Of a stretch of DNA of 64,000 nt, positions 48,601 to 56,744 are shown piece after piece (position 1 is the first letter of the stretch; every line of letters starts with the position of its first letter). The notes under the pieces were generated by a model. It searched no databases and was not told the origin of the DNA. It saw only the letters and a program-made list of their open reading frames with translations. The position numbers were made by a program, and so were the translations under genes. Source of the DNA: Ensifer canadensis (GTDB lineage: Bacteria; Pseudomonadota; Alphaproteobacteria; Rhizobiales; Rhizobiaceae); contig NZ_CP083370.1 of NCBI RefSeq assembly GCF_017488845.2, forward strand, positions 3,659,501 to 3,723,500, read 5' to 3'.

Positions 48601-48829
48601 TCGGCAGGATTGCCGAACGGCCGCCGAGCAGATCGACGAATTCGGAGCGCAGCACGCGGGCGGACCGACGCGTCGGGACGAAAATCGTCACGCCGGCAAG
48701 CGGCAGCGGATCCGCGGGATCGTAGCGAAAATCCGGCGTCAGCGTCCCGTCGCAGAGTTTGCGCGCAAGTGTCTTCAGGAAGGGCAGGCCCGGCGGAATC
48801 GTAAAGACGTTGGTTCCGCGATAGGACAT
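45650..48829 (-). CDS. addB: Double-strand break repair protein AddB (alphaproteobacterial type)
   Basis: AddB is the second subunit of AddAB, with an inactivated helicase-like N-terminal region and a RecB-family nuclease at the C-terminus. The nuclease core reads TGIADRLDTMTDGTVEIIDYKTGSSPS, with the catalytic Asp and Lys. Other family segments are FVPTRRSARVLRSEFVDLLGG near the N-terminus and GGMNEGNWPG mid-protein. I chose ATG 48829 (1059 aa): GAAGG lies six bases before it but directly abuts the in-frame ATG at 48835. It begins 2 bp after murU and overlaps addA. Confidence 0.94.
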   Translation of the reverse strand: MSYRGTNVFTIPPGLPFLKTLARKLCDGTLTPDFRYDPADPLPLAGVTIFVPTRRSARVLRSEFVDLLGGRSAILPTIRALGETDDDSGFFDAEVPAILDLAPPLPGTARLIELGRLILAWRNRLPKVVLDIHAESPLIAPASPADAIWLARNLAELIDAMETEELDWEQLDSLDAGEHALWWQLTLEFLKIARTYWPERLEELKQSSPARHRNAILQAETQRIAAGALQGPIVIAGSTGSIPATAALIAAVQKLSNGTIVLPGLDQTMTDAEWGMIVGETVTGGRSDPASRSHPQYGFHRLLQRMQVERRDIPTLDQADAGLIDRSEILSHALLPAKATNGWTETRNELKPETLQRAFGDVALIETANEREEATAIAIALRLALEGSDDSQAALITPDRNLARRVGAELARFDIEADDSAGTPLASTPAGTLMRLLLEASLRPGDPVPLVALFKHPLARFGLPQAEMRRSADVLERLALRSGTDIADISLLVPLLEQAAGHHRTDRHPPEWRIGITEDDILAARGLAARVKVATDPLAGALVRRSHGRRPFSEIFTFAEWATRTGQALEAVCGDERADLSGLWSGEAGEALATLLRGIIETEGQMDADGPQWCDIMEALAASEAVKPRSMRHPRVFIFGALESRLQSMDLVVLGGMNEGNWPGQTANDPFLSRTMKTGIGLEPPERRIGQLAHDFQMACGTRKLIFTRSMRQGSAPTVASRWLQRLLALGGKRLAENLRSNGSDYLLWARMLDKGGRQALAERPAPKPPVDLQPRKYSFSEVSRLRRDPYSIYARRILRLHPLDPFNRDPGASERGTLYHRIVDRFVRGGFDILSAAAEEAMGRLLNEAFDEERLPAHIDTIWRPRFAAVGKAFVAWERERARFIRKPLTEVAASMEIGVVDIRLTGIADRLDTMTDGTVEIIDYKTGSSPSIKEARVLLDPQLALEAAALKAGAFKGMGPGHPQSLLYVRLKPGSRFKVETVNNENSRAKETKSADQLADDALTELRKLLTALMSGRHGFASRLIVQKERDYGGEYDHLARVAEWSTADSEDDSDEG

Positions 48830-48831
48830 GC

Positions 48832-49563
48832 TCATCCTTCCGGCTGGTAGCGGCGGATCGCGGCTTCAGCGTCTTCGATCGCCTCTGGCGTGCCCACAGT
48901 CATCCAGTGGCCGTCGAGCACGATGCCGAACAATCGGCCTTCGGCGATCGCCCGATCGAAATAGATGTTCAGGTTGAACGCATCATCCGGCGCGTCGGCA
49001 AACAGTTTCTTGTCGAGCGCGATCGCGCCGGCATAGACCACGGGATTGTCCATGCCCTCGGCATAGCGGACCAGACGGCCGTCGGTGCCGAGCGAAAAGT
49101 CCCTCTTGCCGTTGTGCCCGGTCGTATCCTCGTCGCGCACGCAAAGCAGTGCCATGTCCATGCGCTGCGGATCGAAGAAGCCGGCGAGCCGCTCGAGATT
49201 GCTGGGCTTGCCCGCTTCCTCGCCAACCCAGAAGAGATCGGCGTTCATCACCAGAACGGGGCCATCGGCAAGCAGCTTCAGCCCCTTGACCAGGCCACCG
49301 CCCGAATTCATCAGCGCATCGCGTTCGTCGGAAATCACGATTTCGGGCGCCGGGCGCTGCGCCAGATGTGCTTCCATCTGCTCGGCGAAGTGGTGGACGT
49401 TGACGGCTGCCCTGGTGACGCCGGCGTTCACCAGCAGATCCAGAACATAGTCGATCATCGGCTTGCCGGCGATCTTCACCAGTGGCTTCGGGATGGAGTT
49501 GGTGATCGGGCGTAGACGGGTACCGAGGCCCGCCGCGAGCACCATCGCATTGCTGATCGACAT
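48832..49563 (-). CDS. murU: MurNAc-1-phosphate uridylyltransferase-like nucleotidyltransferase
   Basis: This 243-aa sugar-1-phosphate nucleotidyltransferase has the NTP-binding motif VLAAGLGTRLRPITNSIPKPLV at the N-terminus, DERDALMNSGGGLVKGL and the metal-binding Asp in VLVMNADLFW. Its immediate upstream neighbour encodes a TsaE-AmgK fusion. AmgK and MurU are the two enzymes of the peptidoglycan-recycling bypass known in Pseudomonas (MurNAc to MurNAc-1-P to UDP-MurNAc). That pairing is the reason for the murU call; sequence alone would allow a mannose- or glucose-1-phosphate transferase. Confidence 0.85.
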   Translation of the reverse strand: MSISNAMVLAAGLGTRLRPITNSIPKPLVKIAGKPMIDYVLDLLVNAGVTRAAVNVHHFAEQMEAHLAQRPAPEIVISDERDALMNSGGGLVKGLKLLADGPVLVMNADLFWVGEEAGKPSNLERLAGFFDPQRMDMALLCVRDEDTTGHNGKRDFSLGTDGRLVRYAEGMDNPVVYAGAIALDKKLFADAPDDAFNLNIYFDRAIAEGRLFGIVLDGHWMTVGTPEAIEDAEAAIRRYQPEG

Positions 49564-49573
49564 TGCTTCTCTG

Positions 49574-51085
49574 TCAGTTCGCTGATTCGGGCACGATGAT
49601 TCCCGTCTTCATACACCAGTCGCGCAAGGGTTTCAGCGCTTCGTGCATGAGAGCGACTTCGAGATAGGCGAAAGTGCGCGGCATATGCTTCATATAGCCG
49701 GGTTTGCCGTCGCGCTGCATCAGCCGCACCCAGATGCCGACGAGCTTGCAGTTGCGCTGCGCCGACATCAGATGCCAGTCGCGAAGGAACAGGGCCTCGT
49801 CGAACGAACCGGCAGCGCGGCGGTCGCCGAGATAGGCATCCATCATGCGGCTTGCCAGTGCCGGTTCGATCGTCACCCGAGCGTCCTGCACCAGTGACGC
49901 CACGTCATAGGCCGTCGGGCCAATCATCGCATCCTGGAAGTCGATCAGGCCGACACGCTGGAGACCCTCGTGCTCGGGACGCCAGATGATGTTCGGCGAG
50001 TGAAAGTCGCGCAGGAGCAGGTTCTTCTCCGACGTCGCGATGAGGTCGATGAGGTCGTCCCAGATCGCCGCGTATTCCTGCTTTTCCTGTTCCGTCGCCG
50101 GCTCGCCGCGTTTCCACGGCAGGTACCAGTCGGTGAGCAGCCGGGTCTCTATCTTCATCGCCCTCCGGTCGAAATCAGGGATATGGTGCTCTACGCCGCC
50201 GGAGAGCGCGATGTCACGCCTTGCCGGGGTGGCGTGAAGTCGGGCGAGCAAGCGCGCGCTTTCGACGTAGCGTGCCTCGATCGGCTTCCCGGCCTCGTCG
50301 AGTACTCCTTCGGAGCCGAGGTCCTCGATCAGCAGAATTCCCTGGTCGAGATCGCGTGCGTAGATCACAGGTGCTGCAAAGCCCCGTTCTCTGAGGAGCT
50401 CGTCGATGGCGACGAAGGGGATCACATCTTCGGCGATATGCGCGAGTTGCTGGTAGTACCTGCCATCCTGGAGGATCGGACCGGGCTTATGCCGCGCGGC
50501 ATCCATCAGGATCCGGCTCGGAAGGCCGTCTCGGCCGTCGACCCGTTCGTATGCTCGCACCGAGGCATCGCCGCTCAGGTGACGTCGGCGCGCGTCCGCA
50601 AATCCGTTACCTGCGAGGAAATCGCGGATCGCCAGCGAGCGGGTAATGCGCTGCAGGGCATCTTCGGGGCCGGCGATGCTGGCGGTTCGTCCGGCCGCCT
50701 CATGGGTGATCTGCAGCACGATCCTGTCGGAAGGCAACGCCCCGTCGGCCCTCTCCGGCCATTCGACCAGGCAGACGCCCAGAGACAGCGCCTCGTCGAA
50801 GCCCAGCTCATCGAGTTCGCTGGCATCTGCCAGCCGATAGAGATCGAAATGCGCCACGGGAATGCGCAGGTCGTAGCTCTGCACCAGCGTAAATGTCGGG
50901 CTCGGGACTTCCAGCCCGTCGTCATCGGCGACGGCGCGCAGGAAGGCGCGTGCCAAGGTCGACTTTCCGGCCCCAAGATCACCCGAGAGAGCCAGGCAGT
51001 CGCCGACTTTCAGCGCCAGAGCCAGGTCTTCGCCAAGCTGGATCGTGGCTGCCTCGTCCTTCAGGAAGCGTTCGATCGGCTTCAT
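49574..51085 (-). CDS. Fusion of TsaE (tRNA t6A ATPase) and AmgK-type sugar kinase
   Basis: This is a two-domain protein of 503 aa. Residues 1-150 are TsaE/YjeE, the ATPase of the threonylcarbamoyladenosine complex: Walker A GDLGAGKST at 35-43 and HFDLYRLADASELDELGF at 79-96. Residues 160-503 are an aminoglycoside-phosphotransferase-fold kinase with catalytic LLRDFHSPN (Asp360, Asn365) and IDFQDA (Asp382), matching AmgK, the anomeric MurNAc/GlcNAc kinase. Such fusions are known in alphaproteobacteria. The start overlaps the divL stop (TAATG) and murU follows after 10 bp, supporting the cell-wall recycling role of the kinase half. Confidence 0.92.
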   Translation of the reverse strand: MKPIERFLKDEAATIQLGEDLALALKVGDCLALSGDLGAGKSTLARAFLRAVADDDGLEVPSPTFTLVQSYDLRIPVAHFDLYRLADASELDELGFDEALSLGVCLVEWPERADGALPSDRIVLQITHEAAGRTASIAGPEDALQRITRSLAIRDFLAGNGFADARRRHLSGDASVRAYERVDGRDGLPSRILMDAARHKPGPILQDGRYYQQLAHIAEDVIPFVAIDELLRERGFAAPVIYARDLDQGILLIEDLGSEGVLDEAGKPIEARYVESARLLARLHATPARRDIALSGGVEHHIPDFDRRAMKIETRLLTDWYLPWKRGEPATEQEKQEYAAIWDDLIDLIATSEKNLLLRDFHSPNIIWRPEHEGLQRVGLIDFQDAMIGPTAYDVASLVQDARVTIEPALASRMMDAYLGDRRAAGSFDEALFLRDWHLMSAQRNCKLVGIWVRLMQRDGKPGYMKHMPRTFAYLEVALMHEALKPLRDWCMKTGIIVPESAN

Positions 51086-53565
51086 TATTCCGCCGCGACG
51101 ATCTTCGGGACCTCTGCCGAAGGGATACGGCAGCTGACCTCGGTGCCTTCGCCCTCACGGCTGCGGATCGACACGGTGCCGTGGTGAAGGCTGACGAAGC
51201 TCTCGACGATCGACAGGCCAAGGCCGGCGCCGCCGCGCTGACCGTGGCTTTCGAAGCGGTTGAACACCGTATCGAGCACGTCCTGGGGAATGCCCGGTCC
51301 GCTGTCCGAAACGGAAAAGACGAAGTCTCCACCGTCGCGCCGGCACGAAAGCTCGATGACACTACCGTCAGGAGCAAAGTTGGCGGCGTTGGTGAGCAGC
51401 TTGACGAAAATCTGCTTCAGCCGCTGCTGGTCGGCGACCATGCGTCCGAGGTTGTCGGGTGCCGCAACGCGCAGTGTGACGCCGCCCTCGACCAGTCGGT
51501 CAGCCATCTGATGGGCGATGTCGTCGAGGAAGTCGGTAAGATTGATTTCCGACATGTCGAGCTCGACGATGCCGGCGTCGACGGTCGCAAGATCGAGAAT
51601 GTCGTTGACGATGGTCAAAAGCAGCGACGAGGACGTGGCGATGTGATCGACATATTCCGCCTGCCGATCGTTGAGGTCACCAAAGGCAGGCGTCTTCAGC
51701 AAATCGGCAAAACCGATGATGTTGGTAAGCGGCGAGCGCAGCTCGTAGGACACGTGATGAACGAAGTCGTTCTTCAGCGCATCCGCCTTGCGCAGCGCAT
51801 CGTTCTTCTCGGTCAGTGCCCGTTCGACCCGCACGCTGTCGGTGATGTTGACGAAGGTCAGCATCGTCTGGGCGTTTGGCAGCGGAATGACGGCGTAGTC
51901 GAGGATCAGCCCGGTTCGAAGTTCAAGAATGCCTCGACTCGAGGGCCGTTCGTCGTCGAAACTGGTGATGATATGGGAGAACCGCTTCCAGCCGTCCGGC
52001 TGGTCGTAGGACATGAGGCAGGCCTGCTCGATCGCGCGGATATGCGTGCCTGGCTTCGCCTCGGTCTCGTTGATGCCCCAGGTCGCGCGAAAGGCCGGGT
52101 TGGAAAGCCGGATGCGGCCATCGGGACCGAACACCGCAACGCCTTCGGCCAGATGGTCGATCGTTTCGCCCTGGACCTGGACCAGCGTGTTGTAGCGGGT
52201 TTCCAGATCGACCTTCTCGGTTAGGTTCTCGAATACCCACGTGACGCCGCCTTGCGGCCGTGCCGTTGCGAATACCCGTAGCGTCTGGCCGTTCGGCAGG
52301 TGCCAGAGGTCGGATTGCGTATCGAGCGCCTGGTAGACGGAGAGCGCGTTCGCCTTCCACTGTTTCCAGTTGAGCTGTTCGGGCAGCTGTCCGCCCGAGC
52401 GCAGACGGTCGAGCACTTCGCCATTGTCCGGCTTGCGCTCGAGGAAGCCCATGTCCAGGTTCCAGAGGCGCTGGAAGGCCTGGTTGTAGAATTGTAGGCG
52501 CTGATTGCCGTCGAAGATTGCGACCGGCGTTGCGAGATGGTCAAGCGTTTCCGCGTGGCTCTTGAGCGTGCGATTGAGTTCTTCCCGCACAGCCTCGACG
52601 CCGGAGACGTCGATGGCAATGCCGGTCGTTCCGGCCGGGCTGCGTGCGTCGACGACGTCGAAGAATGTGCGGTTGCCCTTGACCACGGTCGACAGCTTGT
52701 CTCGGAATGGCGTGTCGAAGGTCGAGACGGCGCGTATTTTTTCGCGTGCCACGGTCGCCAGCAGTTCACGGCCCTCGGCGATGGCTGCAGCGACGTTGGG
52801 GGCTTCCACGGCGTCGGCATAGGCCTCGTTGACCCAGCTCAGCGCTCCATCGGTGCCGCGCTGCCAGACCGGCAGGTCGATCGCGTCGAGCAGGGTGCGG
52901 AAGGACGTCAGCGAGTTGTTGAGGCGATCGCGTTCGAGCTTCAGTTCAGCCAGTTCAGCCCGCATGTTGTTAAGTGCGATGAAGCGCACAAAAGCGCGTC
53001 CGCCGGAAACGCGGCCTTGTGCCTCCAGGACTTCGTTGCGCGTCGTTTCGAGCACCAGATCGAAGCTGCGTGCCTGCGTGCGCAAGGCGTCGATCGCCTT
53101 TTCGAGCTCGCTGGCGGAATTCGCCTTAATCCAGCGCCCAAAGGCCAGGAACTCGCGATCGTCTGCAGGCGCGCCGGTTTCTGCCGGCAACTGGCCGAGC
53201 AACTCGGCCCGCTCGGCAAGCCCATCCCAGATGACGATGCGGCGGTTCTTGTCGGCAATGAGCGCCTGGAAGCGCGAGAGGCGCTGATTGGCGTCCGAAA
53301 GGTCGGATCGCAGCTCGCGGTTTTCAGCCTCGATATTGCCGCGCTGGCGGATCAGCCAGATTGCCGAGATCATCGCCGCGGAAATGACGCCGATGAGGAC
53401 GGAGAAGGTGATGACCTCCGACGAACCGAAGATATTCGCCTTCTGCGCCGAGACCTGGGCGACCGCATCGGTCGCAGCGAAAAGCGCCGTGCAAGAAATC
53501 AGGCGGCGGAGATATACCGGACCTTTGCGGCGACCGCCCGATGAGGTTTGTTGTGCTGTTGTCAT
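51085..53565 (-). CDS. divL: DivL-like PAS sensor kinase with tyrosine in place of the phospho-acceptor histidine
   Basis: This 826-aa membrane protein has one N-terminal transmembrane helix (about 50-72), a coiled coil, several PAS-like segments (about 255-560), a HisKA dimerisation region and a GHKL ATPase domain with SDSGPGIP and GGAGLGLSIV. In the HisKA box the sequence is HHVSYELRSP: Tyr607 stands where the histidine of SHELRTP would be. This is the hallmark of DivL, the Caulobacter cell-cycle pseudokinase that acts on CckA and responds to DivK. I chose ATG 53565; the frame extends upstream to 53712 through unlikely sequence. It heads the run with tsaE-amgK, murU and addBA. Confidence 0.88.
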   Translation of the reverse strand: MTTAQQTSSGGRRKGPVYLRRLISCTALFAATDAVAQVSAQKANIFGSSEVITFSVLIGVISAAMISAIWLIRQRGNIEAENRELRSDLSDANQRLSRFQALIADKNRRIVIWDGLAERAELLGQLPAETGAPADDREFLAFGRWIKANSASELEKAIDALRTQARSFDLVLETTRNEVLEAQGRVSGGRAFVRFIALNNMRAELAELKLERDRLNNSLTSFRTLLDAIDLPVWQRGTDGALSWVNEAYADAVEAPNVAAAIAEGRELLATVAREKIRAVSTFDTPFRDKLSTVVKGNRTFFDVVDARSPAGTTGIAIDVSGVEAVREELNRTLKSHAETLDHLATPVAIFDGNQRLQFYNQAFQRLWNLDMGFLERKPDNGEVLDRLRSGGQLPEQLNWKQWKANALSVYQALDTQSDLWHLPNGQTLRVFATARPQGGVTWVFENLTEKVDLETRYNTLVQVQGETIDHLAEGVAVFGPDGRIRLSNPAFRATWGINETEAKPGTHIRAIEQACLMSYDQPDGWKRFSHIITSFDDERPSSRGILELRTGLILDYAVIPLPNAQTMLTFVNITDSVRVERALTEKNDALRKADALKNDFVHHVSYELRSPLTNIIGFADLLKTPAFGDLNDRQAEYVDHIATSSSLLLTIVNDILDLATVDAGIVELDMSEINLTDFLDDIAHQMADRLVEGGVTLRVAAPDNLGRMVADQQRLKQIFVKLLTNAANFAPDGSVIELSCRRDGGDFVFSVSDSGPGIPQDVLDTVFNRFESHGQRGGAGLGLSIVESFVSLHHGTVSIRSREGEGTEVSCRIPSAEVPKIVAAE

Positions 53566-53871
53566 GGCGCTGCCGTCCCCGTCTGCCCGAAGGGTGCTGC
53601 CGGCCCTGTAGTGCCATGCGCAGTTCCGGCGATACCCGGTTGAAGGGTTCGCGTCAGTTCTGATTGCATCCCCGGTCTGTCTCCGTCTGTTTGCCGCTTG
53701 CCGACAAGACATCCCACTCGCAATGCCCGAAGGTCCGCACCGGCATCACGAATCAATGGGTTAGAGCATACTTCGTTGACGAATCGCCGGGAAGGGAGCT
53801 GCCCAAAAAAGAGGCCGCGCTCTCTTGTCAAGAACGCGGCCACAACATGTTGTGGATTGCCCGGGTAACGA
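53566..53871. other. 306-bp region between ahcY and divL
   Basis: I see no gene. It contains the ahcY terminator (53805-53841) next to ahcY and presumably the divL promoter nearer divL, which I cannot place. Confidence 0.6.
53805..53841 (-). terminator. Intrinsic terminator of ahcY
   Basis: Arms GGCCGCG / CGCGGCC (53813-53841) are followed on the minus strand by TCTTTTTT. It lies 30 bp beyond the ahcY stop. Confidence 0.85.
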
Positions 53872-55272
53872 TTAGTACCGGTAGTGTTCCGGCTTGAACG
53901 GACCCTGCTGGCCGACGCCGATATAGTCGGCCTGTTCGCGCGACAGCTCGGAGAGCTTCGCGCCCAGCTTGTTCAGGTGCAGGCGGGCAACCTTCTCGTC
54001 GAGCGCCTTCGGCAGAACGTAGACTTCGTTCTTGTAGTTCTCACCCTTGGTGAAAAGCTCGATCTGAGCCAGCACCTGGTTGGAGAACGAAGCGGACATC
54101 ACGAAGGACGGGTGACCGGTGGCGTTGCCGAGGTTGAGCAGGCGACCTTCCGACAGAAGGATCATGCGGTTGCCCTTCGGGAACTCGATCATGTCGACCT
54201 GCGGCTTGATGTTCGTCCACTTCAGGTTACGCAGCGCGGAGACCTGAATTTCGTTGTCGAAGTGGCCGATGTTGCCGACGATCGCCATGTCCTTCATCTC
54301 GCGCATGTGGTCCATGCGGATGACGTCCTTGTTGCCGGTCGTGGTGATGAAGATGTCGGCAGACGAAACAACATCTTCGAGCTGGACGACTTCGAAACCG
54401 TCCATGGCTGCCTGCAGGGCGCAGATCGGGTCGACTTCCGTGACCTTTACGCGGGCGCCAGCGCCGCTGAGCGAAGCAGCCGAGCCCTTGCCGACGTCGC
54501 CGTAGCCGCAGACAACGGCAACCTTGCCGGCCATCATCACGTCGGTGCCGCGGCGGATGCCGTCAACCAGCGATTCCTTGCAGCCGTACTTGTTGTCGAA
54601 CTTCGACTTGGTGACGGAATCGTTGACGTTGATTGCCGGGAAGGGCAGCAGGCCCTTGGCCTGGAGCTGGTACAGACGGTTGACGCCTGTCGTCGTTTCC
54701 TCGGTCACGCCCTTGATGGCGTCACGCTGCTTGGTGAACCAGCCCGGCGAAGCCTGGAGGCGCTTCTTGATCTGCGCGAACAGGATCTCTTCTTCTTCCG
54801 AACCCGGGTTGGAGAGAACGTCCTCGCCGGCTTCGGCGCGGGCGCCGAGCAGGATGTACATGGTCGCGTCGCCACCGTCGTCCAGGATCATGTTGGAGAC
54901 GCCGCCGTCGGTCCACTGGAAGATCTTGTCGGTGTAGGTCCAGTATTCTTCAAGCGTTTCGCCCTTGACGGCGAAGACCGGGATGCCGCTGGCAGCAATT
55001 GCTGCGGCTGCGTGGTCCTGGGTCGAGAAGATGTTGCACGAGGCCCAACGGATGTCAGCGCCGAGAGCCGCGAGCGTCTCGATCAGCACGGCCGTCTGGA
55101 TGGTCATGTGCAGCGAACCGGTGATCCGCGCGCCCTTCAGCGGCTTGGAGGCGCCGAACTCTTCGCGGCAGGCGATCAGGCCCGGCATCTCGGTTTCGGC
55201 GATCGTGATTTCCTTGCGTCCGAAATCGGCAAGACCGATGTCGGCGACGATGTAATCCTGAGTGGTGGTCAT
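53872..55272 (-). CDS. ahcY: S-adenosylhomocysteine hydrolase
   Basis: AhcY hydrolyses S-adenosylhomocysteine to adenosine and homocysteine, relieving product inhibition of methyltransferases. It is a 466-aa NAD-dependent enzyme. The signatures are [16 protein letters not shown] in the substrate domain, [20 protein letters not shown] for NAD binding, and the C-terminal tail KPEHYRY. I chose ATG 55272, eight bases after GGAG; the open frame upstream to 55320 is not supported. A perfect long palindrome about 135 bp upstream looks like the binding site of an ArsR-type SahR repressor. Confidence 0.97.
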   Translation of the reverse strand: MTTTQDYIVADIGLADFGRKEITIAETEMPGLIACREEFGASKPLKGARITGSLHMTIQTAVLIETLAALGADIRWASCNIFSTQDHAAAAIAASGIPVFAVKGETLEEYWTYTDKIFQWTDGGVSNMILDDGGDATMYILLGARAEAGEDVLSNPGSEEEEILFAQIKKRLQASPGWFTKQRDAIKGVTEETTTGVNRLYQLQAKGLLPFPAINVNDSVTKSKFDNKYGCKESLVDGIRRGTDVMMAGKVAVVCGYGDVGKGSAASLSGAGARVKVTEVDPICALQAAMDGFEVVQLEDVVSSADIFITTTGNKDVIRMDHMREMKDMAIVGNIGHFDNEIQVSALRNLKWTNIKPQVDMIEFPKGNRMILLSEGRLLNLGNATGHPSFVMSASFSNQVLAQIELFTKGENYKNEVYVLPKALDEKVARLHLNKLGAKLSELSREQADYIGVGQQGPFKPEHYRY

Positions 55273-55405
55273 GAAATTCTCCAGGCTGATCTCTTCAAGC
55301 CGCTCTGGCCCTCTGGCCATCCGGCGGCACGACTATGCCTCCCGCGCATGTCATCGCGGTGAGAGTGCGATCGATCTATCAGGAATCCTGGGGCAGGGCA
55401 ACCTC

Positions 55406-55427
55406 GATATAAAGAAGTCTTTATATC
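55406..55427 (-). promoter_or_regulatory. Palindromic operator upstream of ahcY (SahR-like)
   Basis: Ten-base perfect arms GATATAAAGA and TCTTTATATC are separated by AG, and a further TTTATAT half-site follows. The site stands between ptsH and ahcY in an otherwise GC-rich region. From memory this resembles the motif of SahR, an ArsR-family S-adenosylhomocysteine sensor controlling ahcY in Proteobacteria. No sahR gene is in the window. Confidence 0.7.
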
Positions 55428-55440
55428 TTTATATTGTCGG

Positions 55441-55734
55441 TCACATTTCTTCGCCGAACTTGTCGCGCACAAGCGCGTCGAGCGCATTCAGCGCTTCTTC
55501 GGCCTGCGCACCGCTGGCGGTGACGCAAACGCTTGAGCCGGTGCTGGCGGCCAGCATCATCAGGCCCATGATCGAGGTGCCCCCGACGGTGCTGCCGTCC
55601 TTCGACACCGTGATTTCGGCATCGTAGGCCTCGACCGTTTGTACGAACTTCGCCGAAGCGCGGGCGTGGAGGCCGCGTTTGTTGACGATGAGGAGCTCGC
55701 GCGTCAGCAACATGTCGGTGCGATGGTCCATCAT
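55441..55734 (-). CDS. ptsH: HPr phosphocarrier of the regulatory PTS
   Basis: HPr accepts phosphate from EI at a histidine and passes it to EIIA. The phospho-histidine is His23 in RGLHARASAKF, and the regulatory serine site is in GGTSIMGLMML (Ser54), the target of HprK. It is 97 aa from ATG 55734, which overlaps the manX stop (ATGA). An in-frame ATG at 55713 would give the more usual 90-aa length, so the start is uncertain. In rhizobia this PTS lacks sugar permeases and is regulatory. Confidence 0.93.
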   Translation of the reverse strand: MMDHRTDMLLTRELLIVNKRGLHARASAKFVQTVEAYDAEITVSKDGSTVGGTSIMGLMMLAASTGSSVCVTASGAQAEEALNALDALVRDKFGEEM

Positions 55735-56132
55735 TTTCCACTCAGGACGCGGCTGGCGACGTTGATGTATTTGCGTCCCGCCTCGGAAGCCTCCAGCAGG
55801 GCCTTGTCCATGTCGCTTTCGCCACGCACGCCGGCCAGCTTGATCAGCATCGGCAGGTTGACGCCGGCGATGACTTCGACCGTGCCGCTGCGCATGACCG
55901 AGATGGCAAGATTGGAAGGCGTGCCGCCGAACATATCGGTGAGAATGATGACACCGTGGCCCTCGTCGACATTGGTCACGGCGTCGAGGATATCCTGCCG
56001 ACGCTGATCCATGTCGTCCTCGGGGCCGATGCAAACGGTCTCGATAGCTTTTTGCGGACCGACAACATGCTCGAGCGCGTGCCGGAATTCCTCAGCCAGC
56101 TTGCCATGGGTGACAAGCACAAGTCCGATCAT
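55731..56132 (-). CDS. manX: PTS EIIA component of the mannose family
   Basis: This 133-aa EIIA-Man-type protein has the phosphorylatable His9 in VLVTHGKLAEEF and the conserved ILTDMFGGTPSN loop. No IIB, IIC or IID gene follows. It belongs to the incomplete alphaproteobacterial PTS (EI, HPr, EIIA) thought to be a sensor linked to HprK and the ChvG/ChvI two-component system encoded just upstream. It overlaps ptsH by four bases. Confidence 0.93.
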   Translation of the reverse strand: MIGLVLVTHGKLAEEFRHALEHVVGPQKAIETVCIGPEDDMDQRRQDILDAVTNVDEGHGVIILTDMFGGTPSNLAISVMRSGTVEVIAGVNLPMLIKLAGVRGESDMDKALLEASEAGRKYINVASRVLSGK

Positions 56133-56288
56133 GGGTATCTTTTCTCCGACTGCACGCGCAATTCACTGATGGTCAGATATCGCAATGCAGCAATTTCGTC
56201 CACCTGTTGGGGCGGCCATCTTGGCAAGGAAAAGGCGAAGTGCAAGCCAAAAATGCCGAAAAACCAGCCCAGTTGCCTGCAACTATAG

Positions 56289-56744
56289 CTAAAATCCTAA
56301 TTTTTCGGGTAGCAGCACACGCAGAACAGCAAGCACGTGTACGCCGTTTTCAATGGGGACGCGAACAATTGGCAGGCTGCCACCGCCGGGTAGGGGAAGT
56401 TCCTCGTTTTCCGGCGGCATGCGCGGATCGAATGGCGCGTTGACGGGCAGGATTGCCCAATCCATTACCGCTGCATGCACCGTCTCGAGCCTGGCAATGC
56501 CGGCGCCGCGGATCTCTATCAGGCCTTCGATCGACGCGGGGCAACGGGCGATTATTCGGCCCTGCTCCATTGACAGGTCGACACGATCGTCGGCGACCAG
56601 TGCCGCAAAGTGTCCCATCTGCTGTGCCGCCGAAATACAGGCGAGCGCCAGCCGCGATTTGCCGATGCCGGAAGGTCCGGTTACCAGAAAGCCGGTCGTG
56701 CCGAGAACCATTGCCGTGCCGTGAATGTTGTGCCGCGGCGTCAC
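56289..56744 (-). CDS. hprK: Short HPr kinase/phosphorylase
   Basis: This enzyme phosphorylates and dephosphorylates the serine of HPr. The 151-aa protein contains only the catalytic domain: Walker A GPSGIGKS (23-30), LVADDRVDL and the HprK signature IEIRGAGIARL. The N-terminal domain of Gram-positive HprK (total about 310 aa) is absent, as usual in alphaproteobacteria. It starts with GTG at 56744, overlapping the chvG stop (GTGA), so kinase and sensor are translationally coupled. A 156-bp gap separates it from manX. Confidence 0.93.
   Translation of the reverse strand: MTPRHNIHGTAMVLGTTGFLVTGPSGIGKSRLALACISAAQQMGHFAALVADDRVDLSMEQGRIIARCPASIEGLIEIRGAGIARLETVHAAVMDWAILPVNAPFDPRMPPENEELPLPGGGSLPIVRVPIENGVHVLAVLRVLLPEKLGF

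Noticed and set aside
53884..55362. 492-codon open frame opposite ahcY
   Set aside because: Antisense shadow of a highly conserved gene; composition is unlike a real protein.
55441..56034. Longer 197-codon version of ptsH
   Set aside because: The first 100 codons are an out-of-frame reading of manX. Only the last part is HPr.
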